DNA of 64,000 bases, from contig JACRBC010000056.1 of assembly GCA_016213245.1 (NCBI GenBank), positions 1 to 64,000 on the forward strand, given 5' to 3'. The stretch comes from Candidatus Solibacter usitatus. Its GTDB lineage: Bacteria; Acidobacteriota; Terriglobia; Bryobacterales; Bryobacteraceae. Below are positions 8,334 through 16,803 of this stretch, one piece after another. The first letter of the stretch is position 1. Every line of letters begins with the position of its first letter. Position numbers and translations under genes: made by a program. The notes under the pieces were generated by a model. It did not search any database, had not been told where the DNA came from, and saw nothing but the letters and a program-made list of their open reading frames with translations.

Positions 8334-10514
8334 TCATTGAGCGCCCGGCAATCGCATGCTCCGGCTCAGCGGCGTCCATCGGGACGATCCGCCAACGTGG
8401 ACTTGATACTCACCGGGCAACAGATCCCACGCGTCCTTCTCCGTGTTGAAAATGGACAGGAACTGCGGATCGAGCTCCAGCCGGACCGTCTTGGTCTCGC
8501 CGGGGCCCAGAGGGACCTTTTCCCAGGCGGCCAGACGCTTGAACCGTTCCCCTGACGCCGCTGGCAGTGACACGTAGACTTGCGCCGTTTCCGCCCCGGC
8601 CCGCTTGCCCGTGTTCGTCACGCGGAAGCTGACCACCGGCCGGCGGCCCGCCGCCGTCTGGAGCCCGGAGTATGAGTACGCAGTGTAGGAGAGCCCGAAA
8701 CCGAAAGCAAACAGCGGTTCCTTCTTCTCGGCGTCAAACCACTTGTAGCCTACCCTCGCTCCCTCCGTGTAGTTGATATCGAACGCCGGAAGCTGCCCCG
8801 CGATGGTGGTGAACTCTCCAACCGTGAATCCGGCCGGTGCGTACATCTTCGGATGCGGCAGGTCGGCCTCGCTGTTCGGGAATGTGACCGGCAGCTTCGC
8901 TGACGGATTCACCTCGCCAAAGAGGATGTTTGCGATGGCCTCGCCTCCGCGAATCCCGGGATACCACGCCGCCAGCACCGCTCCGGCGCCGCCGAGCCAG
9001 GGCATCTTCACCGGGCCTCCGGTCTCCAGCACCACAATCACGCGCCGGTTTGCGGCCGCTACCCGGCGAACCAACTCGTCCTGGTTGTCAGGCAGCGACA
9101 GGCTGGGCACGTCCCGTCCCTCCGCATTGAATTGGTTGACGAACACGATCGCCACCTCGGATGCCGCCGCCAGTTTGGCCGCCGCGTCGAGGTCAACGCC
9201 GGGGTCGAACTCCACGCGCGACTGCGGAGCCTTGGCCCGAATCGCCTTCAGAGGAGAAGACGGGTGCCACACCGCGCGGCCCCCGGGGACGGTATTCCCC
9301 CCGGCCGCGTCCACCTGGTCGGAACCCGCCCCGGACAGCACGCCGACGTCCGCGTGTGATCCGATCACGGCGATCGACTTCACGCCGGATGCGCCGAGCG
9401 GCAGCAACTGATTCGCATTCTTAAGGAGCACCATGCTCTGTTCGGCGATGCGCTGCGCCGTCTCGGCTCCAGTGAACGGATTCACCGGCCGCACACTGAT
9501 CGGGTTGTCCAAAATGCCCAGCGCGATCTCCGTCCGCAGAATCCGGCGGACCATGTCGTCCAGCCGCGCCATCGGCACTTCGCCCTTCAGCACTGCCGCC
9601 TTCAGCGCCCCACCGAAATGCTCCCCCGTGGGCATCTCCTGGTCCATTCCGGCCAGCGCCGCCTTCACCGTGCTGTGGGCCGCGCCCCAGTCCGGCATCA
9701 CCCAACCCTGGTACCCCCAGGCCTTCTTCAGCACATCGGTCAGCAGGTAGCTGCTGTCGCAGGCATACTCGCTGTTGACCTTGTTGTAAGCGCACATCAC
9801 CGTGCCGACACCCGATTCCCTGATGGCCACCTCAAAGGCCAGCAGGTCGCTTTCCCTCATGGCGCGCCTGTCGAGAACCGCGTTGCCCACGCGCCTTCCG
9901 GTCTCCTGGTCGTTGACCGCGTAGCGGTTGATGTTGCCGATCACCCCTTGATCCTGCGTGCCCTTCAGCGCCCGCCCAAGCATCTTTCCGATTAGGATCG
10001 GATCCTCGCCGAAGCACTCAAAGTTCCGCCCGTTGCGCGGCTCCCGGATCAGGTTCGCGGTCCCGCCCAGCGATACATGAAATCCCAGGTCCCGCGTCTC
10101 CTTTCCAATCAACGCTCCGAACTCGTAGGCCACCTTCGGGTCCCAACTCGCCGCGCAGGCCAGCGCCGACGGCAGCGCCGTCGCGTAACGGCCCCGGCCG
10201 CCTGCGTTGGCCACTCCGGAGCGCCCATCCGTCATCTGGATGTCCGGGATTCCCAGCCGCGGTATCCCGGCGACATATCCGGCGCCGCCCAGCGACCGGC
10301 CAGCCGATCCAGCGCCGGCCTCTCCATGCACCATCGTCATCTTTTCATCCAGGCTCATCTGCTCCAGCAGCAACTCCGCTCGCCTGTCGGGCGGTAGTGT
10401 CTTGTCCATCCATGGTCCCTTCGGCGGTTGGGCCAGAGCGGGTAAGAACGCTGCGGCGATCCACAAGCTCGCCAGGAAGTTGAAGGTAGTGCGTCCGTGA
10501 AGTTGTTGTTTCAT
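8334..10514 (-). CDS. Glycoside hydrolase family 3 beta-glucosidase-like protein
   Basis: The secreted GH3 enzyme begins MKQQLHGRTTFNFLASLWIA, a Sec signal peptide ending near ALAQ. The chosen ATG omits eight track residues that precede the signal. The N-terminal (alpha/beta)8 domain carries KMTMVHGEAG, KETRDLGF and the nucleophile segment VMPDWGAAHS at about residue 275. The alpha/beta sandwich domain with VVVLETGGPVKMPW follows, and a C-terminal fibronectin-III-like domain (VTNTGKRAGAETAQVYV) ends the protein. This domain order is that of three-domain GH3 beta-glucosidases/xylosidases acting on oligosaccharides in the periplasm or outside the cell. It is divergent from the isomerase gene across about 100 bp. 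Confidence 0.93.
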   Translation of the reverse strand: MKQQLHGRTTFNFLASLWIAAAFLPALAQPPKGPWMDKTLPPDRRAELLLEQMSLDEKMTMVHGEAGAGSAGRSLGGAGYVAGIPRLGIPDIQMTDGRSGVANAGGRGRYATALPSALACAASWDPKVAYEFGALIGKETRDLGFHVSLGGTANLIREPRNGRNFECFGEDPILIGKMLGRALKGTQDQGVIGNINRYAVNDQETGRRVGNAVLDRRAMRESDLLAFEVAIRESGVGTVMCAYNKVNSEYACDSSYLLTDVLKKAWGYQGWVMPDWGAAHSTVKAALAGMDQEMPTGEHFGGALKAAVLKGEVPMARLDDMVRRILRTEIALGILDNPISVRPVNPFTGAETAQRIAEQSMVLLKNANQLLPLGASGVKSIAVIGSHADVGVLSGAGSDQVDAAGGNTVPGGRAVWHPSSPLKAIRAKAPQSRVEFDPGVDLDAAAKLAAASEVAIVFVNQFNAEGRDVPSLSLPDNQDELVRRVAAANRRVIVVLETGGPVKMPWLGGAGAVLAAWYPGIRGGEAIANILFGEVNPSAKLPVTFPNSEADLPHPKMYAPAGFTVGEFTTIAGQLPAFDINYTEGARVGYKWFDAEKKEPLFAFGFGLSYTAYSYSGLQTAAGRRPVVSFRVTNTGKRAGAETAQVYVSLPAASGERFKRLAAWEKVPLGPGETKTVRLELDPQFLSIFNTEKDAWDLLPGEYQVHVGGSSRWTPLSRSMRLPGAQ

Positions 10515-10613
10515 GCGTGTGCTCACGACTGCCCCCAAGTCTACATCCTCGCCCGCGGCGTCCGGATGCTATACGATAGCTTTGCTGGACCGAATCGTTT
10601 GAGGACCCCACCC

Positions 10614-11462
10614 ATGACACGTAAGGACTTTCTTTTCTCCGCCTCAGCCGCCACTGCCGCGGCTCTCTCAGCCCAGGAAACCGAGCCCAAGGTTCAGCGC
10701 AAGAACCGCCTGAAGCAGGGCGTCTGCGGCGGCGTCTTCGGCCGCGGCATGTCCATGGAGGATCGCGCCCGCCACGCAGCCCGCCTCGGCGCCCACTGCT
10801 TCGACCTCCAGGGCCCCGACAACTGGCCCATCCTCAAGAAGTACGGCCTCGTCCCCACCATGGTCTCAGGCGGCGGCAAACTCACCGACGCCTGCAACGA
10901 CCCCTCCCTCCACGACGCCATCCGCAAGCAGTTCGCCGAGAACATCCCCCGCGCCAAACGCGAAGGCATCCCCAACGTCATCACCTTCTCCGGCAACCGC
11001 CGCGGCAAGTCCGACGCCGAGGGCCTGGACAACTGCTACACAGTCCTCAAGGATGTCGTCAAGATCGCCGAGGACAACGAAGTCACCATCTGCATGGAGC
11101 TGCTCAACTCCAAGGTCGACCACAAGGACTACCAGTGCGACCACACCGCCTGGGGCGTCGAGCTCTGCAAACGCGTCAATTCCCCGCGCTTCAAATTGCT
11201 GTACGACATCTACCACATGCAGATCATGGAGGGTGACATCATCCGCACCATCCGCCAGAACTTCTCCTACATCGGCCACTTCCACACCGCCGGCAACCCC
11301 GGCCGCCACCAGTTCGACGACACCCAGGAGATGAGCTACAAGGCCATCGCCCAGGCCATCGTCGACCTCGGCTATACCGGCTACCTCTGCCACGAGTACA
11401 GCCCCACCACGCCCGATCCCCTCAAGACCCTCGACGAGATGATGCGCATCTGCGACGTTTAG
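10614..11462 (+). CDS. Sugar phosphate isomerase/epimerase-like TIM-barrel protein (hydroxypyruvate isomerase type)
   Basis: The ATG at 10614 starts a Tat-like leader, MTRKDFLFSASAATAAALSA, so the longer track ORF from 10497 is not used. The remaining roughly 260 residues match the AP-endonuclease-2/xylose-isomerase-like TIM barrel. ELLNSKVDH, LLYDIYHMQIMEGD and HFHTAGNPGRHQ carry the Glu, Asp, His and Glu metal-site positions of hydroxypyruvate isomerase (Hyi). The reaction is probably ketose/aldose isomerisation of a small sugar acid, though the exact substrate is inferred. An exported member with a Tat-like leader is common in this lineage's carbohydrate loci. It is followed four bases later by the APC permease and divergent from GH3. 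Confidence 0.85.
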   Translation: MTRKDFLFSASAATAAALSAQETEPKVQRKNRLKQGVCGGVFGRGMSMEDRARHAARLGAHCFDLQGPDNWPILKKYGLVPTMVSGGGKLTDACNDPSLHDAIRKQFAENIPRAKREGIPNVITFSGNRRGKSDAEGLDNCYTVLKDVVKIAEDNEVTICMELLNSKVDHKDYQCDHTAWGVELCKRVNSPRFKLLYDIYHMQIMEGDIIRTIRQNFSYIGHFHTAGNPGRHQFDDTQEMSYKAIAQAIVDLGYTGYLCHEYSPTTPDPLKTLDEMMRICDV

Positions 11463-11465
11463 TCC

Positions 11466-13430
11466 ATGCCGCGCCTCATCCCCGTCCCCAGGCAACTGCC
11501 CCAGCCTTCCCTCCAATACCGGTCGGCCGTGGGCAGGTGGATGGCCGGCGGTGAGGCGCTGGACGACTCCACCCATGAGCAGGTCGAGACTCATCCCTGG
11601 TGGAAGGTCATCTGGCTGACCGGCGTCGATTACTTCTCAACTCTCGGCTATCAGCCCGGCATCGCCCTGCTGGCCGCCGGCGCCGTGGCGCCGCTGGCCA
11701 CCGCCATCCTCGTGGCCGTTACTCTGCTCGGCGCCCTGCCCGTCTACGCCCAGGTCTGCGGCCGCAGCTTTGCCGGGCAGGGCTCCATCGCCATGCTCGA
11801 GAACCTTCTCACCGGCTGGAAGGGAAAAGCTCTCGTCCTCATCCTGCTCGGCTTCGCCGCCACCGATTTCGTCATCACCATGACGCTCTCGGCCGCCGAC
11901 GCCGCCAAGCACGCCATCGAAAACCCCTTCCTTCACCCCCTGCTCGGAGACCACCAGATCCTCATCACCCTCGCCCTGCTCACCGCCCTCGCTCTGGTCT
12001 TCCTCAAGGGCTTCAAGGAAGCCATCGGCATCGCCTCGGCCGCCGCCGTCCCTTACCTTCTGCTCAACGCCGTCGTTCTCGGCCGCGGGGCATGGGAAGT
12101 CTTCACGCACCCCACTCTGCTGGCCGATTGGCGCGCCGCCCTCGCCGTCAAAGGCGACATGGCTACCCTCATGGCCGGGGCGCTGCTCGTCTTTCCCAGA
12201 CTCGCCCTCGGCCTCAGCGGCTTCGAAACCGGCGTCTCCGTCATGCCCCTCATCGACGGCGGCGCCGGCGACAAGGACTACAACCCCCGCCTCGGCGCCC
12301 CGCCCGCGGGCCGCATCCGCAATACCAAACGCCTGCTCATCTCCGCCGCCCTCATCATGAGCGTGATGCTCATCGCCAGCAGCTTCGTCACCACCCTGCT
12401 GGTGCCCGCGCACGAATACCAGCCCGGCGGCAAGGCCAGCGGTCGCGCCATCGCCTACCTCGCCCACTCCTACCTCGGCAGCGCCTTCGGCACCGTCTAC
12501 GACGTCTCCACCATCCTCATCCTGTCGCTCGCCGGCGCCTCCGCCATGGCCGGATTGCTGCACCTCGTTCCCCGCTACCTGCCCCGCTTCGGCATGGCCC
12601 CCCAATGGGCCGCTCTCTCCCGCCCGCTCGTCCTGGTGCTGTTTGGCGTCAACATCGTTGTCACCCTCGTATTCCGCGCCGATGTCGACGCCCAAAGCGG
12701 CGCCTACGCCACCGGCGTCCTGGTCCTCATCCTCTCCGCCGCCTTCGCCGCCACCCTCGCTCTCTGGCGTGAGCGGCGCCGCCCTCTCGCCGCTTACTCC
12801 GCCTTCATCACCCTCATCTTTGCCTATACCCTTGTCGATAACTGCCTCGGACGCCCCGACGGCCTCATCATCGGCGCCATCTTCACCCTGCTGCTCATCA
12901 CCGTCAGCGGTGTCAGCCGCTCCGCCCGCTCCATCGAGTTCCGCGTCACCAAGGCCCACTTCACCGATGTGGACACTGCCCGTCTCGCCGGGGAAGTGAT
13001 CGGCAAGAAGGTCCACCTCGTTCCCATCAGGGGCGGCACGCCCGGGGCCCGCGCCGCCAAGAAAGTGGAGATCACCCGCCACTACTCCGTCTCAGGGCCC
13101 TTCCTCTTCGTCCATGTCCACCTGCTCGACAACCGCAGCGAATTCGCCGCCCCCCTGGAGTTCCAATTGCGGAAGGAGGGCCCCGACTACGTGGCTGAGG
13201 TTCACGGCGCCCTCGCCATCGCCAACACCCTGGCCTACGTCAGCGAGTTGATCGACCCCATCTCCATCTTCATCGGACTCACCCGCCAGAACCTCATGAA
13301 TCAGGCCCTCCGCTACCTCATGCTGGGCGAGGGCGAAACCGGCCTCATGGTCTACACCATCCTGCTCAATTACTGGGAGTCGACCCCCGAGGAGGACGTG
13401 CGCCCCCTCATTTTCCTGATGTCCGACTAG
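11466..13430 (+). CDS. APC superfamily amino acid/cation permease
   Basis: The 654-residue integral membrane protein has about 12 hydrophobic spans between residues 45 and 480 and a soluble C-terminal tail of about 160 residues. The opening segment WWKVIWLTGVDYFSTLGYQPG is typical of APC-type transporters, with the unwound glycine motif of TM1. The substrate is not readable; homologous proteins are annotated as amino acid transporters. The start at 11466 has no clear ribosome site; a methionine at 11538 (MAGGEALDD) has an AGGTGG just upstream and may be the real start. It follows the isomerase closely and its last 23 bases overlap the convergent vapC gene. Confidence 0.85.
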   Translation: MPRLIPVPRQLPQPSLQYRSAVGRWMAGGEALDDSTHEQVETHPWWKVIWLTGVDYFSTLGYQPGIALLAAGAVAPLATAILVAVTLLGALPVYAQVCGRSFAGQGSIAMLENLLTGWKGKALVLILLGFAATDFVITMTLSAADAAKHAIENPFLHPLLGDHQILITLALLTALALVFLKGFKEAIGIASAAAVPYLLLNAVVLGRGAWEVFTHPTLLADWRAALAVKGDMATLMAGALLVFPRLALGLSGFETGVSVMPLIDGGAGDKDYNPRLGAPPAGRIRNTKRLLISAALIMSVMLIASSFVTTLLVPAHEYQPGGKASGRAIAYLAHSYLGSAFGTVYDVSTILILSLAGASAMAGLLHLVPRYLPRFGMAPQWAALSRPLVLVLFGVNIVVTLVFRADVDAQSGAYATGVLVLILSAAFAATLALWRERRRPLAAYSAFITLIFAYTLVDNCLGRPDGLIIGAIFTLLLITVSGVSRSARSIEFRVTKAHFTDVDTARLAGEVIGKKVHLVPIRGGTPGARAAKKVEITRHYSVSGPFLFVHVHLLDNRSEFAAPLEFQLRKEGPDYVAEVHGALAIANTLAYVSELIDPISIFIGLTRQNLMNQALRYLMLGEGETGLMVYTILLNYWESTPEEDVRPLIFLMSD

Positions 13431-13815
13431 GCGGCTCGAACGCCTCCAGCGCCGTGTACCGCGCGATCAGCCCGAAGTCCCTGTCCTTGTGCCACACCGG
13501 GACCCTGTTCCGCATCGCCACCACCGCGATCAGGCAGTCGTTCGACGACCGCACCGTCACGCCCTTCCGCCTCAACATGCGGTACAAACTCGCCGCCTCC
13601 AGATAAACCTCGGCCGGCATCGGATCGCACAAAGAGTGGAATGCCAGCAAGTCCCTCTGAATACGCGGTACCGCCCCCTCGGGCTTTACACCCTGCATCA
13701 CCTCCTGCACAACCGGCGGGCAGTGCGCAAACCGGAACGCCAGTCCCTCCTCCGGCGGCAGCGAAGTGGAGCCCCTCAGAAACTCAATCCACAGCGACGA
13801 ATCCACCAGGATCAT
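13408..13815 (-). CDS. vapC: PIN-domain ribonuclease toxin VapC
   Basis: The 135-residue PIN-domain protein begins with MILVDSSLWIEFLRG, giving the first acidic metal ligand (Asp5). It continues with SSNDCLIAVVAM near residue 90 and KDRDFGLIARY near the end, which supply the remaining acidic residues. VapC toxins cleave specific tRNAs or rRNA sites unless neutralised. It overlaps vapB by 4 bp (ATGA), the standard coupled order. The 3' end overlaps the convergent permease gene by 23 bp, so read-through from either side would produce antisense RNA. Confidence 0.9.
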   Translation of the reverse strand: MILVDSSLWIEFLRGSTSLPPEEGLAFRFAHCPPVVQEVMQGVKPEGAVPRIQRDLLAFHSLCDPMPAEVYLEAASLYRMLRRKGVTVRSSNDCLIAVVAMRNRVPVWHKDRDFGLIARYTALEAFEPPSRTSGK

Positions 13816-14057
13816 GTGCCACTCTTCGCGCTATCCACCCTCTCCCATGCATCGTCGAACTTGTGGTCTTCCCTCATCTCGCCCAGATCACCCTCCCACT
13901 CCACTTTGCCGAACAAACTCACCAGGTCCTTGATGCGCGCCTGCCGCACCGCCTCCTTCAACGCCCGGTTGATCGCCCCCGAATACGTCTTCTCCCCGTA
14001 GAACTGCATTGCTTCCTTCAAGACGTCCGCATCAAGCACAACATTCATACGTCTCAT
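13812..14057 (-). CDS. vapB: Type II antitoxin VapB family protein
   Basis: The 81-residue protein opens with MRRMNVVLDADVLKEAM, a VapB/DUF2191-type DNA-binding strand and helix, followed by TYSGAINRALKEAV. An acidic C-terminal tail of the kind that threads into the VapC active site ends the protein. It precedes and overlaps vapC. Translation could start at the first ATG or at the methionine three codons on. On the minus strand a TTGACA lies about 30 bp upstream, but no good -10 stands at 16-18 bp spacing. A direct repeat GTGTAT-AGT-GTGTAT immediately upstream may be an operator for autorepression. Confidence 0.88.
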   Translation of the reverse strand: MRRMNVVLDADVLKEAMQFYGEKTYSGAINRALKEAVRQARIKDLVSLFGKVEWEGDLGEMREDHKFDDAWERVDSAKSGT

Positions 14058-14097
14058 GTGTATAGTGTGTATCTAAGCCGCCTCATTGTCAATGGCC

Positions 14098-14126
14098 TTG
14101 ACTCCGTTCGGAAAACTGGATATTCT
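14098..14126 (+). promoter_or_regulatory. Sigma-70-type promoter of the rrf2-cysK operon
   Basis: TTGACT (14098-14103) and TATTCT (14121-14126) are separated by exactly 17 bp. The predicted transcription start lies only about 10 bp before the Rrf2 ATG, giving a very short leader. The -10 is embedded in a perfect palindrome, which predicts control by repressor binding. Confidence 0.75.
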
Positions 14127-14138
14127 CTAGTGAGAATA
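14121..14138. promoter_or_regulatory. Perfect inverted repeat operator overlapping the rrf2 -10 box
   Basis: TATTCTC-TAGT-GAGAATA has seven-base arms that match perfectly around a four-base centre and ends five bases before the ATG. Rrf2-family regulators commonly bind dyads over their own promoters, so autoregulation by the downstream gene product is the natural reading. Binding itself is an inference. Confidence 0.75.
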
Positions 14139-14143
14139 GGGAT

Positions 14144-14581
14144 ATGGCAGCTCAAACCTTGATGAATGTGTCCGTCAAGTGCGAGTACGCCCTCCGGGCC
14201 GTCCTCGACCTGACCCTGGCCAACCAGCCTCAGCCCATTCGCATCGCCGACATCGCCGCCCGCCAGAAGATTCCCCAGAAGTTCCTGGAGACCATCCTCG
14301 CCGACCTCAAGAAGAGCGGCTTCCTGGAGTCCAAGCGCGGCGCCGAAGGCGGCTATTTGCTCGCCCGCCCGGCTGAAACCATCACCGTCGGCCAGGTGAT
14401 TCGCAGCATGGAAGGCGGCCGCACCGGCCGCGCCGCGCTCGGGGACGCCGGGCCGTTGCAGGGCTTCTGGACCAAGGTCGATACCGCCGTCGCCGGCGTC
14501 ATCGACCGCATCACCTTCGCCGAACTCGCCCGCGACTGGCGCGAACGGCAGGCACGCTTTGTGCCCAACTGGGACATCTAG
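14144..14581 (+). CDS. Rrf2 family transcriptional regulator (CymR-like context)
   Basis: The 145-residue winged-helix protein contains the Rrf2 signature [17 protein letters not shown], the recognition region [19 protein letters not shown] and the wing [12 protein letters not shown]. The three clustered cysteines that bind [2Fe-2S] in IscR are absent from the expected region after residue 90. It therefore resembles cysteine regulators such as CymR more than IscR. cysK follows by 16 bp in the same operon, reinforcing a cysteine/sulfur role. In Bacillus, CymR acts with CysK; whether that applies here is inference. Translation may start at the ATG at 14162, which aligns with the family N-terminus. 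Confidence 0.9.
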   Translation: MAAQTLMNVSVKCEYALRAVLDLTLANQPQPIRIADIAARQKIPQKFLETILADLKKSGFLESKRGAEGGYLLARPAETITVGQVIRSMEGGRTGRAALGDAGPLQGFWTKVDTAVAGVIDRITFAELARDWRERQARFVPNWDI

Positions 14582-14597
14582 CTCGAACGAGGGACTC

Positions 14598-15557
<960 letters not shown>

Positions 15558-15793
15558 GCCGCCAACCCGCTCAGGGGACACACTGCAGCGTCCCCCCAGG
15601 CTTGCGTTCACACGTCCTGTACAATCACGTCAACATAGCTGAAATCTGTATTGGAGAACTGCGGGAGGGTGCGGGCGCCCGGTTGGGTGTTGGGGTGAAG
15701 GCGCCCGCTTCTCGTAACGGGGATTGCATGGTATAGCGTACCCACGCCCCCGAAGGTTACACCCAGGACATTTCCTGCAAAGATATTTTTTGC
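15558..15793. other. Intergenic region with two inverted repeats
   Basis: No gene is supported between cysK and the DUF72 promoter. A weak stem GGGGAC/GTCCCC lies 16 bp after the cysK stop (15574-15595). A stronger one, GCGGGCGCC/GGCGCCCGC, has nine perfect bases per arm and a 20-base loop (15671-15708). Neither is followed by a long T run, so they are at best weak terminators or structured RNA. Short ORFs here have no supporting features. Confidence 0.6.
15671..15708. repeat. Nine-base inverted repeat between cysK and the DUF72 gene
   Basis: The arms GCGGGCGCC and GGCGCCCGC pair perfectly around a 20-base G/T-rich loop. The short TTCTCG after it is a poor terminator tail. Possible roles are a rho-assisted terminator of the cysK operon or a structural RNA element. 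Confidence 0.7.
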
Positions 15794-15822
15794 TTGACCT
15801 TCTTCGCTTTTTGTTCTACTAT
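15794..15822 (+). promoter_or_regulatory. Sigma-70-type promoter of the DUF72 gene
   Basis: TTGACC (15794-15799) and TACTAT (15817-15822) have a 17-bp spacer within an AT-rich island. The expected transcription start is about 30 bp before the DUF72 ATG. Confidence 0.7.
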
Positions 15823-15860
15823 CACATCGAAGCAAACAAAAGGCGAATAAGAGGCATCCC

Positions 15861-16763
15861 ATGGCTGCTCCCAAGCACCTCTCCATCGGTCCCTCCGGCT
15901 GGCATCGCGCCGACTGGATCTCCACCGTTTACCCCAAACCTGCCAGCCGCGGCTGGCATCCACTCGATATCCTCTCCCGCTACCTCGACCTCGCCGAGAT
16001 CGACCAGACCTTCGCCGAGCCCCTGAAGCCCGAGATCGCCCGCCTCTACGTGAAAAAGGTGGACCACAATCCCGCCTTCCTCTTCACCGCCCTCCTCGGG
16101 CGCGCCTTCACCTACGACCGGCTTCTCGACGACTCCGCCGTCACCGCCTGGAAGGCCGGCTTGGAACCCCTGCTGCGCTCGCGGCGCCTCGGCGCCGTCG
16201 TCATGCAGTTCCCCTGGGCCTTCCGATTCACTGAAGAGAACCGCCAGTTTCTCATCAGCCTCCGCCGCGCCTTCCACGAGTTCCCCCTGGCCGCCGAGAT
16301 GCGTCACGAGTCCTGGCTCCGTGACGAGGCCGTCACCACCCTGGTCAACTATCGCATCGGATTCGTCAACGTCGATCAGCCGGACTACTTCCGCGCCATG
16401 CCCCCGACCGCCCTTCTCACCTCCGGCGTCGCGCTGGTGCGTCTCCACGGGCGGCACAATCCGGACGCCTTCCGCGAATTCGACGCGCCGGCCGACCGTC
16501 GCTATCTCTACAACCTCGACGAGTTGCTCGAATGGAAACCCCGCCTGGAGCGGCTGGCCGGATTTGCCGCCCGCACCCTCGTTTCCACAACCAACTCCCA
16601 CCAAGGACGCGCCATGGTCAACGCCCTGCAGTTGCGGGAAATCTGTGGCGCCTCCCCCCTCGAAGCCCCCGCGCCGCTGTTGAGCCTCTACCCCGCCGAA
16701 CTCGCCGCTTTCCGCGCCCGCCGTCCCGTCCAGGCCATGCTCCTGCCCGCGCGTGCCGCATGA
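15861..16763 (+). CDS. DUF72 domain-containing protein
   Basis: The 300-residue protein matches the DUF72 (YecE-like) family, a TIM-barrel fold of unknown activity. The family opening SIGPSGWHRADW, the segment EIDQTFAEPL, AVVMQFPWAFRF, the EMRHESW motif and VRLHGRHN are visible in order. Length is usual for the family. It has its own promoter and an AGAGG ribosome site eight bases before the ATG. The phosphatase gene starts 40 bp downstream on the same strand. No enzymatic function should be claimed. Confidence 0.9.
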   Translation: MAAPKHLSIGPSGWHRADWISTVYPKPASRGWHPLDILSRYLDLAEIDQTFAEPLKPEIARLYVKKVDHNPAFLFTALLGRAFTYDRLLDDSAVTAWKAGLEPLLRSRRLGAVVMQFPWAFRFTEENRQFLISLRRAFHEFPLAAEMRHESWLRDEAVTTLVNYRIGFVNVDQPDYFRAMPPTALLTSGVALVRLHGRHNPDAFREFDAPADRRYLYNLDELLEWKPRLERLAGFAARTLVSTTNSHQGRAMVNALQLREICGASPLEAPAPLLSLYPAELAAFRARRPVQAMLLPARAA

Positions 16764-16803
16764 CGCCATCTGACTTCCGGCTTATGCTGGTTAGATCCAC
16801 ATC

